Both the position numbers and the translations under genes were made by a program. Below, piece after piece: positions 35,964 to 44,474 of a stretch of DNA of 64,000 nucleotides; within the stretch, counting starts at the first letter, position 1, and each line of letters starts with the position of its first letter. This DNA comes from Alcanivoracaceae bacterium (GTDB lineage: Bacteria > Pseudomonadota > Gammaproteobacteria > Pseudomonadales > Alcanivoracaceae). The DNA is taken from NCBI GenBank assembly GCA_023146255.1, contig JAGLCJ010000005.1:124001-188000 (forward strand), given 5' to 3'. Below the pieces are notes generated by a model. That model saw nothing but the letters and a program-made list of their open reading frames with translations. It was not told the DNA's origin and ran no database searches.

Positions 35964-36389
35964 ATGTCCTCCGGCAAGGCCGAGCATCGCGCCGAAGTTG
36001 AAGCCGAGCAGCTGCTGGCCGAGCCGCAGGCGGCTGGCGCCATGGCCGAGCGTGCCGGTCAGCGCGCCAATCGTCAGCGCGGTCGGCTTGGCGAGGCGTT
36101 CGAGGATGTGATGGCGCTGACCCGGTTGGTGCGGGCCTGGGCCAGTGGCCGCTACCGAGCGGTGCCGACATCAACAATACTGGCTGCGATCGGCGCATTG
36201 GTCTATTTTTTGATGCCACTTGATGCGCTGCCGGACTTTATCTTTGCCCTCGGCCTGCTCGATGACATTGCCCTGATTGGCAAGGTGGTGCAGATGTGCC
36301 GTCGTGACCTGCAGGCATTCCGGATTTGGGAGCAGGGCGGCCAGGACAATAATACCGATAGCAACAACGGCACCGATAACAACAACTGA
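35964..36389 (+). CDS. DUF1232 (YkvA-like) membrane protein
   Basis: 141 residues from the ATG at 35964, two bases after the ParA stop. An N-terminal Ala/Glu/Arg-rich helix is followed by the DUF1232 core: TILAAIGALVYFLMPLDALPD with the typical P-x-D-x-x-P-D pattern, then DDIALIGKVVQM. The C-terminus is an Asn/Asp/Thr-rich tail (DNNTDSNNGTDNNN), low complexity and unusual. Function unknown for the family. Confidence 0.82.
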   Translation: MSSGKAEHRAEVEAEQLLAEPQAAGAMAERAGQRANRQRGRLGEAFEDVMALTRLVRAWASGRYRAVPTSTILAAIGALVYFLMPLDALPDFIFALGLLDDIALIGKVVQMCRRDLQAFRIWEQGGQDNNTDSNNGTDNNN

Positions 36390-36402
36390 AAAGGTTCGCC
36401 CC

Positions 36403-37080
36403 ATGAATCAGGATTCCCCTTATTCACCGCCGCGGGCAGGCTACGCTGCCGGCAAGGACCATATCATTTACGAGGAAGTCCGGCCGCTGTCGCTGAGTCA
36501 ACGCCTTAATCGGCTGCGCTATGCCTGCTATCAGCTGGCCGCTGTGCTGGTCGCCGCGCTGGCCGGTATCCTGCTGGCGGTATTTGCCGGGAGCCTGCGG
36601 GAGGGGGGGGAACCGGTGGCCATCGCCATCGTTGTCTTGGCGGTGTTGCTGCTGCTGGCCATGCTGGTCTACATGATTGGCCTGATGGTGCGACGCCTGC
36701 ACGACCTTGGCCACAGCGGCTGGCTGGTTCTGGCTATTTTCCTGGTCTCGTTTGCGCCGGTGCCGGTGTTATGGCTGGGCGGCGGCGCCACCCTGCTGAT
36801 GCTGTCTTCGCTGCTGCAACCGCTGGCCATGCTGTATCTGCTGGTGGCCGCCGGGCAGTCCGGGATGAATCCCTATGGCACGCCGAACCCGCCCAACGGG
36901 CTGCTGGTCCAGATATTCGGCGGGTTCTGGTGGCTGCTGCTGGTGCTGGTCACGCTGGTGTCCTTCGCGTCTGTGGTGTTCTCCGCCTTTGCTCCCGAGC
37001 TGCTCAACGGCCTGGGCCTGGAAAACCAGCAACAACAGTGGCAGCAGCTGGAGCGAATTCTCAAGGGTTCGGGGCAATGA
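36403..37080 (+). CDS. DUF805-like inner-membrane protein
   Basis: 225 residues from the ATG at 36403. At least four hydrophobic segments and the DUF805 signature VRRLHDLGHSGWLVL in the middle. The N-terminus is short and cytoplasmic (YSPPRAGYAAG); the C-terminus is Gln-rich (ENQQQQWQQLE). DUF805 proteins are small membrane proteins of unknown role. Thirteen bases after the DUF1232 gene, so probably co-transcribed. Confidence 0.82.
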   Translation: MNQDSPYSPPRAGYAAGKDHIIYEEVRPLSLSQRLNRLRYACYQLAAVLVAALAGILLAVFAGSLREGGEPVAIAIVVLAVLLLLAMLVYMIGLMVRRLHDLGHSGWLVLAIFLVSFAPVPVLWLGGGATLLMLSSLLQPLAMLYLLVAAGQSGMNPYGTPNPPNGLLVQIFGGFWWLLLVLVTLVSFASVVFSAFAPELLNGLGLENQQQQWQQLERILKGSGQ

Positions 37081-37133
37081 CAAACTGACATTAGGCCGGT
37101 AGTCTGGCGGCAATAATAATGAAAGGAGAAATT

Positions 37134-37907
37134 ATGAGCAGGCGTTATCTGATGGCACTGACTGTGCCGCTTTTGCTGCTGTCGAGCCACGCTCCCGCTG
37201 CCCTTGCAAGACTGGACCTGGATCGACTGGCGCTGGACATCTGGCAGGTGCGTGCCGCGTTCCATGCTCACACTGCCATGCAGGGGGATCCAAGGTATCT
37301 GGAGCAGATGGAAGAGGTGATTGCCGATACGGAAGAGGTGTTGGCTGCCATTCAGGACAGCGCTGAAACCGAAGAGGAGCAGGCCTTTGTCGATGCGGTA
37401 ATGGAGGGCTGGGAAGGCTACCGTGATCTCGCCGGGCAGAACACCTTTGCCGAGTTGGGCTACACCGATCATTACACCATTACCGATCTGGAGAAGGCGG
37501 CCCTGTCTCTGAGTGAGGTCATCAACCAGCAGCGTAAGGAGGCCTCCGGCAAGGGCGAAGATCTGGCCGATCTGGCGGTACGCCTGCAGCAAATCACCTC
37601 CGAGTACATGTTCACTGCGTCGTCGCCGGATGGCGGCAGTGGCGCGATCGGCACTGGCGCAGAAGAAGGGCGACTGGAGTTTGTCGAGGCGGTACCGGAT
37701 TTCGATGCGCGCCTGAAGGCGGCACAGCAGGCCTGGGCCGGTACCCCGGATATCAGCCGTGAACTGAGCTCTGTGGCATCAAAATGGGCGTTTATCCGCG
37801 AGTCGCTGGTGAAGTTCTACGAGAACTCCGTGCCATATGTGGTTCATCGTTACTCCAATCAGATGGTAGAGTCGCTTAACATGGCGGCTGAAATGGCTCG
37901 CGAGTAA
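37134..37907 (+). CDS. Secreted helical protein, paralogue 1
   Basis: 257 residues from the ATG at 37134; the AAGGAG ribosome site at 37121-37126 rules out the earlier ATG at 37119. Signal peptide (MALTVPLLLLSSHAPAALA), then mostly helical sequence. It shares with the next gene the landmarks LGY-[TA]-D, LQ-[IR]-x-SEY, a Gly-rich [IT]-x-TG loop, W-x-FIR and HRYS-x-Q near the C-terminus. The helical pattern recalls the periplasmic sensory part of PilJ-type receptors, but no signalling domain is present. Function unknown. Confidence 0.72.
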   Translation: MSRRYLMALTVPLLLLSSHAPAALARLDLDRLALDIWQVRAAFHAHTAMQGDPRYLEQMEEVIADTEEVLAAIQDSAETEEEQAFVDAVMEGWEGYRDLAGQNTFAELGYTDHYTITDLEKAALSLSEVINQQRKEASGKGEDLADLAVRLQQITSEYMFTASSPDGGSGAIGTGAEEGRLEFVEAVPDFDARLKAAQQAWAGTPDISRELSSVASKWAFIRESLVKFYENSVPYVVHRYSNQMVESLNMAAEMARE

Positions 37908-37916
37908 TGTCCATCC

Positions 37917-37932
37917 GGCGCCTTCGGGCGCC
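37917..37932 (+). other. Hairpin between two paralogous genes
   Basis: GGCGCC-TTCG-GGCGCC, a 6-bp GC stem with a stable tetraloop and no T-run after it. More likely an mRNA stability or partial pausing element than a terminator. Confidence 0.4.
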
Positions 37933-37956
37933 ACCATCAGTTCAATGGAGTGCAAG

Positions 37957-38706
37957 ATGAAACGGATTTTCACCGTATTACTGCTGTGTATCAGTTCGCT
38001 GGCAGAGGCCCAGATTGCCCGCAGCGATACCTTGCTGCTGGAGCTGAGCGCCTGGCGTGCCCGGGCCGGATTTCATCAGCTCTCCATCAATGGCAATGCG
38101 CCCGAAGATATCAGCACGCTGCAATCGATTCTTGCCGAAGGGGCGACCTACGCTGAACGGGTTCGCGCCAAGGCAGAGGGCGATACCCTGACCACCGCTG
38201 GTGAGTTGCTGGCACTGTGGGACGATCTGTCTGCCCGCGCTGTTGATAACCCTTTGGCAACGCTTGGCTATGCCGATTTCAATGCCTTCAGCGAACTCAA
38301 TACGCTGGTGGTCGATATCAGCAAGCGTTGTCAGTCGCTGTCGGAAGCCGCCAGCGCCGGCCCGCGCGATGACCTGCTGGAGATGGGCATAGGCCTGCAA
38401 CGTATGGCCTCGGAGTATCTGGCCCTGACCGCATTTCCGTCCGCCGGCATCAATACCGGCACCACCGAGTCGTCACTGAATTTCGGCGAAGAAGCGATGG
38501 CTTTCGAGCGCAGTCTGGAGAGTGTGGAGGCGCGCTACAAAGGCGACGACCGCATGTCCCGCATGCTGGCCCAGACCCGTACTCGCTGGAGCTTTATCCG
38601 CAGCGCGGTGCCGGAGCTGGATAATCCGGACTCCGCCAAAGTGCCGTTGTTATTCCATCGTTACAGCAGCCAGATCACCGCTGACCTGATGGCACTGGAG
38701 AACTGA
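37957..38706 (+). CDS. Secreted helical protein, paralogue 2
   Basis: 249 residues from the ATG at 37957, with GGAG 10 bases upstream. Signal peptide ending SLAEA. The sequence matches the previous gene along its length (LGYADFNAF, LQRMASEYLAL, INTGTTESSLNF, RWSFIRS, FHRYSSQITADL), so the pair arose by duplication and then diverged. Probably periplasmic. The stop is directly adjacent to the stop of the convergent hydrolase gene. Confidence 0.72.
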   Translation: MKRIFTVLLLCISSLAEAQIARSDTLLLELSAWRARAGFHQLSINGNAPEDISTLQSILAEGATYAERVRAKAEGDTLTTAGELLALWDDLSARAVDNPLATLGYADFNAFSELNTLVVDISKRCQSLSEAASAGPRDDLLEMGIGLQRMASEYLALTAFPSAGINTGTTESSLNFGEEAMAFERSLESVEARYKGDDRMSRMLAQTRTRWSFIRSAVPELDNPDSAKVPLLFHRYSSQITADLMALEN

Positions 38707-39837
38707 TCAGGCGGATCTCTCCGCCAGCCAGTCGGCGATAATCCGCCAGCTGTGATCCGGCGCCTTGCTGCCGGCAAACACACCGGCGTGACCGCCGGGC
38801 ACCACTTCAAAACGCTTGTCGCGACTACCTGTCACCCGCAGCACATCCCGTGCTGCGTTGATGGTGACAATCCGGTCAGTGGCGCCAGCCAGCGCCAGCA
38901 GGTCGCAGCGAACATTGTCGAGCTGGACCGTGCGCTCGCCGATCTCGATCTTGCCGCCGGCCATACTATTGGCGATCAGCATCTTTTCGATCACTTCCCT
39001 TACCGTGGCACCGGGGTAATCAACCATGTCGTTGAACCACTGGCCCATGGTCATGTATTCGGTGACGTACTCGCGATCGTTGATATTTTTCACCAGGTCC
39101 AGATAGGCGCTGACCACCCCCGGCGGGTTGGTCATCTTGAAGCCAAGCGAAAGCAGGCTGCCGGGAATGTGAAACATGCGCGTATCAAGCGGCGCAAGGC
39201 GCAGGCTGAACCAGTCATGCGCTTTCAGCGCCGGCAGACTGAGCAGGCCCAGCAGCTTGCCGTACGGTCCGCTCTTGTGAAAATTCACCGGGCTGGCGAT
39301 GGTGGCGAGATTGCGCACCGGCGCCTGCGGATGACCGCCCAGATACATCAGGCAGAGCAGGCCGCCCATGCAATAGCCGACCAGGCTGACCTGTTCGCTG
39401 CTGGCATGCTCACGCACCGCAGTCACCGCCTGCGGCAGCCACTGATTGACGTAGGTGTTCAGGGTCAGCTCGCGATTGGAGTGTGATGGCCGGCCCCAGT
39501 CGAGCAGATAGACGTCGTAACCGCGCGCCATCAGGTAACGGACCATGCTGCGGCTGGGCATGATGTCGAAGGTCCAGGCCTGAATGCCGAGCGCCGGCAC
39601 CAGCAGGATCGGCACCGGCTTTTTCTCCCGACTGACCGGCAGTGGATGGCCGTCGATATTGATGCTGTCCATGGGCGGCAACGAGTAATGCCGCACCGCC
39701 ATGATGCCATCACGCCAGATTTCCACCCACGGGGTCTTGTCGTTGAGGATAAAACGCAGTGGGTGACGCCGCCGCTCCACCGCATGGGAGATGGCCTGAA
39801 AGCCACTTTTCAGCATGTTTACCGGATTGTTGGCCAT
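38707..39837 (-). CDS. PHA-synthase-like alpha/beta hydrolase
   Basis: 376 residues. The lipase-like box has a Cys nucleophile, GYCMGG (C156), as in polyhydroxyalkanoate synthases, with D321 (GATDRIV) and H350 (GGHAGVF) completing the triad. Length and the missing long N-terminal region are like class III PhaC. No phaE, phaA, phaB or phasin gene is seen here, so true polymer synthesis is uncertain; it may use another acyl-CoA substrate. It lies next to two thioesterase genes that diverge from it. Confidence 0.85.
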   Translation of the reverse strand: MANNPVNMLKSGFQAISHAVERRRHPLRFILNDKTPWVEIWRDGIMAVRHYSLPPMDSINIDGHPLPVSREKKPVPILLVPALGIQAWTFDIMPSRSMVRYLMARGYDVYLLDWGRPSHSNRELTLNTYVNQWLPQAVTAVREHASSEQVSLVGYCMGGLLCLMYLGGHPQAPVRNLATIASPVNFHKSGPYGKLLGLLSLPALKAHDWFSLRLAPLDTRMFHIPGSLLSLGFKMTNPPGVVSAYLDLVKNINDREYVTEYMTMGQWFNDMVDYPGATVREVIEKMLIANSMAGGKIEIGERTVQLDNVRCDLLALAGATDRIVTINAARDVLRVTGSRDKRFEVVPGGHAGVFAGSKAPDHSWRIIADWLAERSA

Positions 39838-39919
39838 GGGTTTCCTTACTGCAGCGCTGGCGGGGTTATCGCCGGGAGGTCAGGGCTGCTAATCTTGCGC
39901 CACAGTTTAACCAAGGGCA

Positions 39920-40408
39920 TTGACCGCTGTGACCTCTGAACCCACCCCCAAATACACCCGGCTGGATATTTGCCGGCGTTTTGTCACCTCGGTCCGCCAT
40001 TCGGTGGAGCTTGGCATTGACGTCACCGACGCCGATGAACAGCGTGTTCGCGCGCTGATGCCATGGCAGGAAAAGCTGGTTGGCAATCCCGACACCGGCG
40101 TGCTGCATGGCGGCGCGGTGTTCGCCTTTCTTGATCAGGTTGGCGGGCTAGCTGTCGCCGCTCGGGTCTATCCAGAGTTTGAAATCACCCCGACCATCGA
40201 TTTCCGTCTCGATCACCTGCGCGCGCCGGCGAAGGGTAAAAACGTGGTCGGCGTTGCCGAGTGCTATCGCCTGAGCGAACACGTTGCCTTTGTTCGCCTG
40301 AGCGCCTTCGAGGAGGGTCAGGAAGACGAGCCCGTGGCCACCGGGCTTGCCACCTACATGCGGATGAAAATCCCGTCGGAAAACTATTTCAGGAAGTCGA
40401 AGGCATGA
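39920..40408 (+). CDS. PaaI-like hotdog thioesterase 1
   Basis: 162 residues if begun at the TTG at 39920; a GTG at 39929 is an alternative, and neither has a strong ribosome site. Hotdog-fold features are VLHGGAVFAFLDQVGG, carrying the HGG motif, then ITPTIDFRLDHLRAPA and a late YMRMK strand. Such enzymes hydrolyse acyl-CoA thioesters. ATGA overlap with the second thioesterase gene implies a two-protein unit, perhaps a heterodimer. Confidence 0.82.
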   Translation: MTAVTSEPTPKYTRLDICRRFVTSVRHSVELGIDVTDADEQRVRALMPWQEKLVGNPDTGVLHGGAVFAFLDQVGGLAVAARVYPEFEITPTIDFRLDHLRAPAKGKNVVGVAECYRLSEHVAFVRLSAFEEGQEDEPVATGLATYMRMKIPSENYFRKSKA

Positions 40409-40863
40409 GCGATCCGCTGAAAACCCTGATCGCTGCCTGTCGCAGCGGTGAGCAACCCTATCAGGCACTGGTTGAGCGGGTGCCCTATGCACAGTTTCTC
40501 GGTATCCGCATCGAGGCGCGCGGCGAGGAGCTGACCTTCGTGTTGCCGAAAGCCGACAGCAATCTTGGCAACCCGACCCTGCCGGCGCTGCACGGCGGTG
40601 CGGTGGCGGGGTTCATGGAGCAGGCGGCGCTGATTTTCCTGTTGCTGGAAATGGGCGAACCGCGCCTGCCGAAAACCATCGATTTCACCATCGACTATCT
40701 GCGCGCCGGGCTGTTCAAGGACACCTTTGTCGAATGCCGGGTGACACGGCTCGGGCGCCGGGTCGGTAACGTTAATATCGAGGCCTGGCAAACCCGTCGC
40801 GATGAACCGATCGCCATTGCCCGGGCCCATTTCCTGCTCTCGGACGACAGCTCACAGCCGTAG
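40405..40863 (+). CDS. PaaI-like hotdog thioesterase 2
   Basis: 152 residues from the ATG at 40405, which overlaps the previous stop. Motifs parallel the neighbour: ALHGGAVAGFMEQAA and KTIDFTIDYLRAG. The pair probably arose by duplication. The stop TAG (40861-40863) is supplied by the palindromic repeat that follows; the last residues DDSSQP run into it. Confidence 0.84.
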   Translation: MSDPLKTLIAACRSGEQPYQALVERVPYAQFLGIRIEARGEELTFVLPKADSNLGNPTLPALHGGAVAGFMEQAALIFLLLEMGEPRLPKTIDFTIDYLRAGLFKDTFVECRVTRLGRRVGNVNIEAWQTRRDEPIAIARAHFLLSDDSSQP

Positions 40864-40914
40864 CAGCCATCGACCGCCGGCGAAATATCTTCGCGGCCGA
40901 TCGGCCGCTCCTAC
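40860..40914. repeat. Palindromic repeat, copy 4 (55 bp)
   Basis: Ends GTAGCAGC and GCTCCTAC; GGCCGATCGGCC stem on the right, a decayed CGACCGCCGG stem on the left. It lies between convergent genes and supplies the stop codon of both: TAG 40861-40863 on the plus strand and TAG 40911-40913 read on the minus strand. Confidence 0.85.
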
Positions 40915-41543
40915 CTGTTGTCAGGGGTCAGCAGCGGCCGCAGAAACAGGTTGGCAAAGCCGCGCACGCTGTTCTCGTCGGCCGGGTCAATGACGCCGGC
41001 CGGGCTGAGTACCAGCGACTGAACCAGACGCAGCAGCAGCTCGGCCATCTGCTCGGCCGGTTTTGCCGACAGCAGCCCGCCTTTCTGCAACTTGCTGATC
41101 TGGCCCGCCAGATACAGCCGCGAAAAGGTCGTAACCTCGGGCAGCTCGGTGGTCAGGTAGGGCAGGATGGTGTCAGGCTCGGAACGCAGTAACCGGGTCA
41201 GCAATGGATGACTCTGGGCTCGGGTGACGGCAAGGACAAAAGCCTCGAGCAGGGCATCCACGGCCGATTCAATCCCCTTCAAATGTTGTTCGATCAGCGC
41301 CAGCTGCTGCTGACACTCGCGCAGGATGACCGCCTGGACCAGTTGATCCTTGTCGCCAAAGCGGCGGTACAGGGTGGCCCGGCCGATGCCTGCCTGACGG
41401 GCCACATCGTCCATGGTGGTGCGGCGCAGGCCGAACTCTATGAACAGGGCGAGGGCAGCGTCCAGCACCTGATCCGCAGTGGCATTTGCCTTGCCGGGCA
41501 GTGTTTCCGCGGTCAGTGAAATCGGCGTTTGATGGTCGGTCAT
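40911..41543 (-). CDS. TetR-family repressor
   Basis: 210 residues from the ATG at 41543, which has GGAGGAG upstream; a longer start at 41576 lacks this. N-terminal helix-turn-helix ALFIEFGLRRTTMDDVARQ followed by GIGRATLYRRFGDKD, the standard TetR DNA-binding core, then a ligand domain without obvious family. It diverges from the diiron oxygenase gene, with an inverted repeat in the shared intergenic region, so it probably regulates that gene and itself. Confidence 0.9.
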   Translation of the reverse strand: MTDHQTPISLTAETLPGKANATADQVLDAALALFIEFGLRRTTMDDVARQAGIGRATLYRRFGDKDQLVQAVILRECQQQLALIEQHLKGIESAVDALLEAFVLAVTRAQSHPLLTRLLRSEPDTILPYLTTELPEVTTFSRLYLAGQISKLQKGGLLSAKPAEQMAELLLRLVQSLVLSPAGVIDPADENSVRGFANLFLRPLLTPDNR

Positions 41544-41643
41544 CGGCTCCTCCGTTGCCGCCATGGTAGAGCACATTTCCGTGCCGGCAAGCCGCTGACA
41601 TACATCTTCAGCGCTTTTGTTTCTGTCTGCGGGGCCAGAATTA

Positions 41644-41708
41644 ACTTGCCAAGTTACTTTACAAGTTACTCACAACTATCTGTTAAATAACATAATTAAT
41701 GTTATTTT
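41644..41708 (+). promoter_or_regulatory. Operator and promoter between TetR and diiron oxygenase
   Basis: AACTTG-C-CAAGTT (41644-41656) is a near-perfect palindrome. CAAGTTACT is repeated directly at 41651-41659 and 41663-41671. A second inverted repeat pairs AAATAACAT (41686-41694) with ATGTTATTT (41700-41708). TTTACA (41659-41664), 17 bases, TGTTAA (41682-41687) is a possible promoter lying across these sites, as expected for repression by TetR. Confidence 0.45.
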
Positions 41709-41852
41709 CCGTGATTGATTGTGAAAAGGCGACAGACGGTAGCGGAATTGTCATTGAGCGACATTGCCGGCCCGGAGCATCAGGCTTACTGTCAGACGGG
41801 TAGTCATACAGCAGTTTCCGGAACAACACCCCAGAACAACAAGAGGTGCGCT

Positions 41853-42965
41853 ATGAATATCCGCAAGGTGAGCCATCCGCCGACCGATGTCACCGTTTAT
41901 AAAAGCTGGCATGGTCCCGGCCATGATGACCTTGAGTCCCGTCTCACCACCGAGCACGTCGAAGACGTGGTGGAAATCTTCCAGACTCCGCTGACCGGCC
42001 ACTACAACTGGGATTACTCCAGCGCCGATGGCCGTATCCGCAAGCTCTACCGGCTCGGCAAGGAGCTGAACTGGAATGCGGAAATGGATATCGACTGGAA
42101 CCGCACCTTCCCGCATGACCAGGTCCCGCTCGACCAGAACATGAATCCGTTTGTTGGCTGGGAGCCGTTCGAGACCATGTCCGACGACGAGAAGCTGCGC
42201 TTTGGCTGGCACAATCTGGCCTGGATGCTGGCGCAGTTTGTTCACGGCGAGCAGGGCGCCTTGCTGGTGGCATCGCAGCTGGCCAGTTGCGCACCGACCT
42301 TCGACGCCAAGCTGTATGCCGCCTCGCAGACCTTCGACGAGGCGCGTCATGTCGAAGTCTTTACCAAGTACCTGCAGGAAAAGATCGGCATTCTTTACCC
42401 GATCAACCCGAACCTGAAGGTGCTGCTCGACAAGATCCTGTCCGATCCGCGCTGGGATCTGAAATTCATTGGCATGCAGATCATTATCGAGGGGCTTGCT
42501 CTGGCTGCCTTCAATACCCTGAAGCTGACCGCACAGGACCCGTTGCTGCGCGACATCATCACTCTGGTGGTGCGCGACGAGGCCCGCCATGTGACCTTCG
42601 GGGTGAATTATCTGGAGGACTTTGTCCAGACGCTGTCGGAGCAGGAGAAGGAGGATCGCGCCCAGTTTGCCTATGAGGCCTGCGTGGTCATGCGCGAGCG
42701 CCTGATCAGTACCGAGGTGTTCGAGCATTTCGGCTGGGATGTGCCGGCGGCGCGTGAGCGGGTGCTGGAATCCTATCTGATGCAGCAGTTCCGCAATCTG
42801 CTGTTTACCCGGGTGATTCCGAACCTGAAGCGGATCGGTCTGCTGACGGATTCGGTGCGACCGAAGTTTGAGTCGCTCGGGATTCTGCAGTTCGAGAATC
42901 TGCTCGATGATGGCGAGATTGACTGGGCGGAGTTGTCGCGGCCGCTATATGACAAGACTGCCTGA
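41853..42965 (+). CDS. Ferritin-like diiron oxygenase/oxidase
   Basis: 370 residues from the ATG at 41853, preceded by AAGAGGTG. Two ExxH-type pairs fit a carboxylate-bridged diiron centre: E133, E163-x2-H166 (DEARHVEVF), E213 and E243-x2-H246 (DEARHVTFG). The soluble, all-helical form resembles R2-like or aminobenzoate-oxygenase-like proteins rather than membrane desaturases. The substrate is unknown; with the TetR repressor and lipid genes around it, a fatty acid or other hydrophobic compound is plausible. Confidence 0.82.
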   Translation: MNIRKVSHPPTDVTVYKSWHGPGHDDLESRLTTEHVEDVVEIFQTPLTGHYNWDYSSADGRIRKLYRLGKELNWNAEMDIDWNRTFPHDQVPLDQNMNPFVGWEPFETMSDDEKLRFGWHNLAWMLAQFVHGEQGALLVASQLASCAPTFDAKLYAASQTFDEARHVEVFTKYLQEKIGILYPINPNLKVLLDKILSDPRWDLKFIGMQIIIEGLALAAFNTLKLTAQDPLLRDIITLVVRDEARHVTFGVNYLEDFVQTLSEQEKEDRAQFAYEACVVMRERLISTEVFEHFGWDVPAARERVLESYLMQQFRNLLFTRVIPNLKRIGLLTDSVRPKFESLGILQFENLLDDGEIDWAELSRPLYDKTA

Positions 42966-42997
42966 GTTGATGTGGCAGTGAACGTCCCCGGCCAGCA

Positions 42998-43090
42998 CAC
43001 CTGTACGGGTTGGCCGGGACACGCCGTGAATACATCCCTGTAGGCTCGTGTGCGACATCCCTGTCGCACACGGTCCCGGCCAACCAGGTG
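42998..43090. repeat. Large nested palindromic element
   Basis: Outer stem GGTTGGCCGGGAC (43008-43020) with GTCCCGGCCAACC (43073-43085), extended by CACCT/AGGTG across a 5-base bulge. Inside is a second hairpin, GTGTGCGA (43048-43055) with TCGCACAC (43064-43071). Not related to the 55-bp family; it looks like another REP-type intergenic element or a structured transcript end after the diiron gene. Confidence 0.7.
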
Positions 43091-43228
43091 CACTGGCCTG
43101 CATCCCGCTGCTTCTCACGTTTACCTCGTCGCCACCTGGTTGCTTTCATCAATGCCATATCAAACCCCGTCATTCCCTGCCTGCTGCATCGGCGCTAGCA
43201 TGCCGGACCTTTTCGCTTCGGGCTGTAC

Positions 43229-44464
43229 ATGTCTGATATCCCGGTAAAGCCTTCCACCTTTTTGCTGCTGCTCGCCGTGGCCGTGACCGGCATGGGCCAG
43301 ACGCTGGTGTTCGCCATCCTGCCGTCGCTGGGGCGGGCCACCGGGCTGGCAGATATTCAGGTTGGTTTGATCATCACCTGTTCGTCGCTGGCATTTGCGC
43401 TGGCCAGTCCGGTGTGGGGGCGGTTCAGCGAATATCTTGGCCGGCGGCCGGTACTGGTAATCGGCTTGAGTGGCTATGCCGGTGGCACGCTGCTGTTTGC
43501 GCTGACCTTCGAAGGTGGCTTGCGCGGTTGGCTCAGCGGTTCAGTGTTGCTGGCCATGCTGGTGCTGGCGCGGGTGCTGCAGGCGCTGGTCATGGCGGCG
43601 TCGCCGCCGGCGGCGACCGCCTACATCGCCGATGTCACCAGTGCCGCAGAGCGCACCCGTGGCATGGGCAAGATTGGCGCGGCGCATAATTTCGGCACCA
43701 TTGTCGGCCCGGCACTGGGCGGTGCGTTGGCGGTGTTCGGGCTGGTGATGCCGCTGTATGTGGTGGTGCTGATTACCGCAACCATGGCAGTGGTGGTGTG
43801 GCGGCGGCTGCCGGAGTCGCCGTGGATCTTGCAGCGACCGAAGCCTGCCTACCGGTTCTCGGTGGCGGATGCGATTCGTGCCAGCCTCGCTGCCTATGTG
43901 GATCGCCGGCTGATTGATGTGTTGCTGATCGGCGTGCTGATGTTTCTCTGCTTCGCCATGGTTCAGCAGACACTCGGCTTCATGTATCAGGATCGCTTTG
44001 CGCTGACGCCGGTGCAGGGTGCTTCTGCCGTGGGGGTGGCGATGATGCTGGCTGCGGTGACCTCACTGCTGGCGCAGGCGGTGATCGTGCAGAAACTGCG
44101 CTGGGCGCCGGTGACGTTATTGAAAGTGGCGGTGCCGGCGATCGGTGTCGGCTCGCTGATTCTGCTGTTTGCGCCGGTGCCGGCGGTGGCCGCGGGCGCC
44201 ATTGCGCTGGTTGGCCTCGGGCTGGGTCTGGGCATGCCCGGTGTCAGCAGCGCGGCCAGTCTGCGCGTTGGTGTCGAAGAGCAGGGTGCTGTGGCGGGGA
44301 TGATGAGTGCCTGTCCGGCGCTGGGCTATATTCTCGGGCCGGTGCTGGGAACGGGGTTGTATCAGATCACGCCGGTGGCGCCGTATGTGCTGGTCTGTCT
44401 GCTGGTACTGCCGTTGGCGGTGGCGGTGTGGCGCCTGGGTAGGCACCACACCGGATCACAGTGA
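43229..44464 (+). CDS. MFS transporter
   Basis: 411 residues with about twelve hydrophobic segments. Loop 2-3 motif GRFSEYLGRRPVL is the MFS signature A. Motif C-like GAAHNFGTIVGPALGGAL in the fifth segment suggests a drug/proton antiporter (DHA) type. Substrate unknown. The start ATG has no good ribosome site. It follows the palindromic element and ends 10 bases before the convergent OmpA-type gene. Confidence 0.87.
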   Translation: MSDIPVKPSTFLLLLAVAVTGMGQTLVFAILPSLGRATGLADIQVGLIITCSSLAFALASPVWGRFSEYLGRRPVLVIGLSGYAGGTLLFALTFEGGLRGWLSGSVLLAMLVLARVLQALVMAASPPAATAYIADVTSAAERTRGMGKIGAAHNFGTIVGPALGGALAVFGLVMPLYVVVLITATMAVVVWRRLPESPWILQRPKPAYRFSVADAIRASLAAYVDRRLIDVLLIGVLMFLCFAMVQQTLGFMYQDRFALTPVQGASAVGVAMMLAAVTSLLAQAVIVQKLRWAPVTLLKVAVPAIGVGSLILLFAPVPAVAAGAIALVGLGLGLGMPGVSSAASLRVGVEEQGAVAGMMSACPALGYILGPVLGTGLYQITPVAPYVLVCLLVLPLAVAVWRLGRHHTGSQ

Positions 44465-44474
44465 CAACTGACGG

